Positions 12,301 to 13,687 of a stretch of DNA of 13,687 nucleotides are shown here, in pieces. Under the pieces are notes generated by a model. That model was given only the letters and a program-made list of their open reading frames with translations. It was not told the DNA's origin and ran no database searches. Made by a program: the position numbers and the translations under genes. The stretch comes from Lachnospiraceae bacterium (lineage in GTDB: Bacteria > Bacillota > Clostridia > Lachnospirales > Lachnospiraceae), in contig VSOA01000074.1 in the NCBI GenBank assembly GCA_009774585.1, forward strand, positions 1 to 13,687, written 5' to 3'. Within the stretch, counting starts at the first letter, position 1; the number at the start of each line of letters is the position of its first letter.

Positions 12301-12330
12301 TTTGCTCTTATTGACTCTTATTGACTCTTA
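12301..12330. repeat. 10-bp tandem repeat over the MocR stop codon
   Basis: TTGACTCTTA occurs at 12311-12320 and 12321-12330, preceded by a diverged copy TTTGCTCTTA (12301-12310). The last copy contains the stop codon of the MocR-type gene (12328-12330). Confidence 0.75.
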
Positions 12331-13687
12331 TTCATTTTCTTCCACCCACGCTTTCTTCAGAAGCGCAACCCCCTCTTTAATCTCTTCAAAGGATAACGAG
12401 CCGTACCCCAGTATCAGCATCGCCGGTGCATCATTATTCTTTTCGATCCTGAAGTCCTGCATCTTGTATACTTTCACATTAACTCTTTCTGCCATGCGTG
12501 CCAGTTCTTCTTCCTGACGTCCCTTTAAATCGGTGAGGAGCACATGCTGCCCTGCATTGCTACCGGAGATATGAAATACCTTTTCGAAAGGCTTCAGTTC
12601 GTTCAAAATCAAATCATGTTTATCTCGATACTGTTTGCGCATCTTATTCAGATATCTCTCAAAATACCCATCCTGTATAAACTCATTCAGAATCGTCTGA
12701 TCCAGTCTCGACACGGTGGATGAATAGAAACTGCATCTTATGCGATACTGCTCCAATAAGGAATACGGAAGCACCATGTAACTGATACGAATTGCCGGCG
12801 CAATCGACTTAGAAAAAGTACCGATATACACTACCTTACCGTTATGATCCGACGCCTGCAGCGACGGCAGCGGTTTTCCTCTGTACCGGAACTCACTGTC
12901 ATAATCGTCTTCAATCAGATAGCGTTCCTTTTCCTCCGCCGCCCATTTCAAAAGTTCCATCCTTCTCCCGATCGGCATCGATATTCCCGTGGGATACTGA
13001 TGGGAAGGCATCACATACGCCACCCGGGCGTCCGTGCGACGCAGACAGTCAACCTTGATGCCATTCTCATCCATAGGGACCAGTGAAACCGGATATGCAC
13101 AAGAGCGAAAAATCCTATACGCTCTGACATATGTGGGATTCTCCATTGCCACATGGACATGTCGCCCCAATATTTTTTCCAATAAAAGAAGCAGGTAGTC
13201 ATTCCCTGCTCCGATAATAATCTGTTCCGGTTCGCAATTCACACCTCTGGAACCGTGCAGGTAACGACATATCGTTGTTCTTAAACTCAAGTCTCCCTGC
13301 GGTTCACCCAGTGAAAACATCTTACTATTGGCATCGACGAGAATATTTTTAGTAATTTTCTTCCATGTCGCATAGGGAAAATGCCGCATATCAATAGTAT
13401 TCGGAGAAAAATCATATCGAACGGATTCCTGAATCGTATTTCCTGACGGCTCCGGCATTTCACGGCGTGGTATTTTATCTATCACATTAAGTTTTTCATA
13501 TGCACTGACAAAATATCCTCTCCGTGGTCTTGCCTCCAGATATCCTTCCGAGACAAGCTGGTCATATGCCATGTCTACCGTAGTCCTCGACACCTGCAGA
13601 TATTCCGCAAGGAAACGCGCAGAAGGAAGTTTCTCGTTCTGCAACAGGTTTCCCGCCCTGATTTCATCTCTGATATACTCATAAATC
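12328..13687 (-). CDS. MocR-type regulator (GntR helix-turn-helix fused to PLP aminotransferase domain), N-terminus missing
   Basis: The frame is open to the right edge (IYEYIRDEIRAGNL precedes the first possible start, a TTG at 13644), so the true start lies outside the window. The N-terminal part is a GntR winged helix (LPSARFLAEYLQVSRTTVDM, then DQLVSEGYLEARPRRGYFV). A fold-type I aminotransferase domain follows: LGEPQGDLSLR, NPTYVRAYRIF, MPSHQYPTG, LIEDDYDSEFRY (PLP-pyridine Asp region) and IGTFSKSIAPAIR, where the PLP-binding lysine codon is at 12810-12808. All key residues are present. MocR proteins sense PLP or amino-acid-PLP adducts and control neighbouring genes, such as vitamin B6 (PdxR) or GABA (GabR) genes; the target here would be to the right and is not visible. 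It is convergent with the TetR gene. Confidence 0.93.
   Translation of the reverse strand, partial: IYEYIRDEIRAGNLLQNEKLPSARFLAEYLQVSRTTVDMAYDQLVSEGYLEARPRRGYFVSAYEKLNVIDKIPRREMPEPSGNTIQESVRYDFSPNTIDMRHFPYATWKKITKNILVDANSKMFSLGEPQGDLSLRTTICRYLHGSRGVNCEPEQIIIGAGNDYLLLLLEKILGRHVHVAMENPTYVRAYRIFRSCAYPVSLVPMDENGIKVDCLRRTDARVAYVMPSHQYPTGISMPIGRRMELLKWAAEEKERYLIEDDYDSEFRYRGKPLPSLQASDHNGKVVYIGTFSKSIAPAIRISYMVLPYSLLEQYRIRCSFYSSTVSRLDQTILNEFIQDGYFERYLNKMRKQYRDKHDLILNELKPFEKVFHISGSNAGQHVLLTDLKGRQEEELARMAERVNVKVYKMQDFRIEKNNDAPAMLILGYGSLSFEEIKEGVALLKKAWVEENE

Overview
The window looks like chromosomal core DNA from a spore-forming, low-to-mid GC Firmicute, most likely a gut Lachnospiraceae (Clostridium cluster XIVa type). 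The reasons are an alpha/beta-type small acid-soluble spore protein, strong AGGAGG-type ribosome binding sites, sigma-A-like promoters with 17-bp spacers, a DUF6062-type protein and a MocR regulator. The genus is an inference. I see no phage, transposon, CRISPR, tRNA or rRNA.

Layout, left to right: the N-terminal half of trigger factor (minus, cut by the window edge); a two-gene NitT/TauT-type ABC importer operon (minus) in which permease and ATPase are fused in one chain behind a lipoprotein binding protein, preceded by a long untranslated region; a spore DNA-binding protein (minus); a DJ-1/PfpI-family protein (minus); a CYTH triphosphate-tunnel protein (plus); a malQ-lacI maltodextrin unit (minus); a coiled-coil protein with DNA-level 21-bp repeats (minus); a HAD-IIA phosphatase (minus); a DUF6062-like Cys/His protein (plus) followed by an 88-bp tandem duplication of a double hairpin; a small membrane-anchored acidic protein (minus); a TetR regulator (plus); and a MocR-type GntR-aminotransferase regulator (minus, cut by the right edge).

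Functional links: the binding protein and the fused permease-ATPase form one importer. The LacI regulator probably controls malQ through a 24-bp dyad at the malQ transcription start, in a small maltodextrin unit. The other genes look like independent housekeeping units with their own promoters and terminators.

Most notable: the MalQ homologue has Phe where GH77 enzymes have the third catalytic Asp (THDN-type motif read as THFN). The non-coding DNA is also rich in structure: the 88-bp repeat, a recurring GCAATTTyCTAT motif, paired hairpins before the CYTH gene, a consensus promoter leading into a short terminator-like leader, and a roughly 390-nt leader before the ABC operon. I do not see a clear new multi-gene system.
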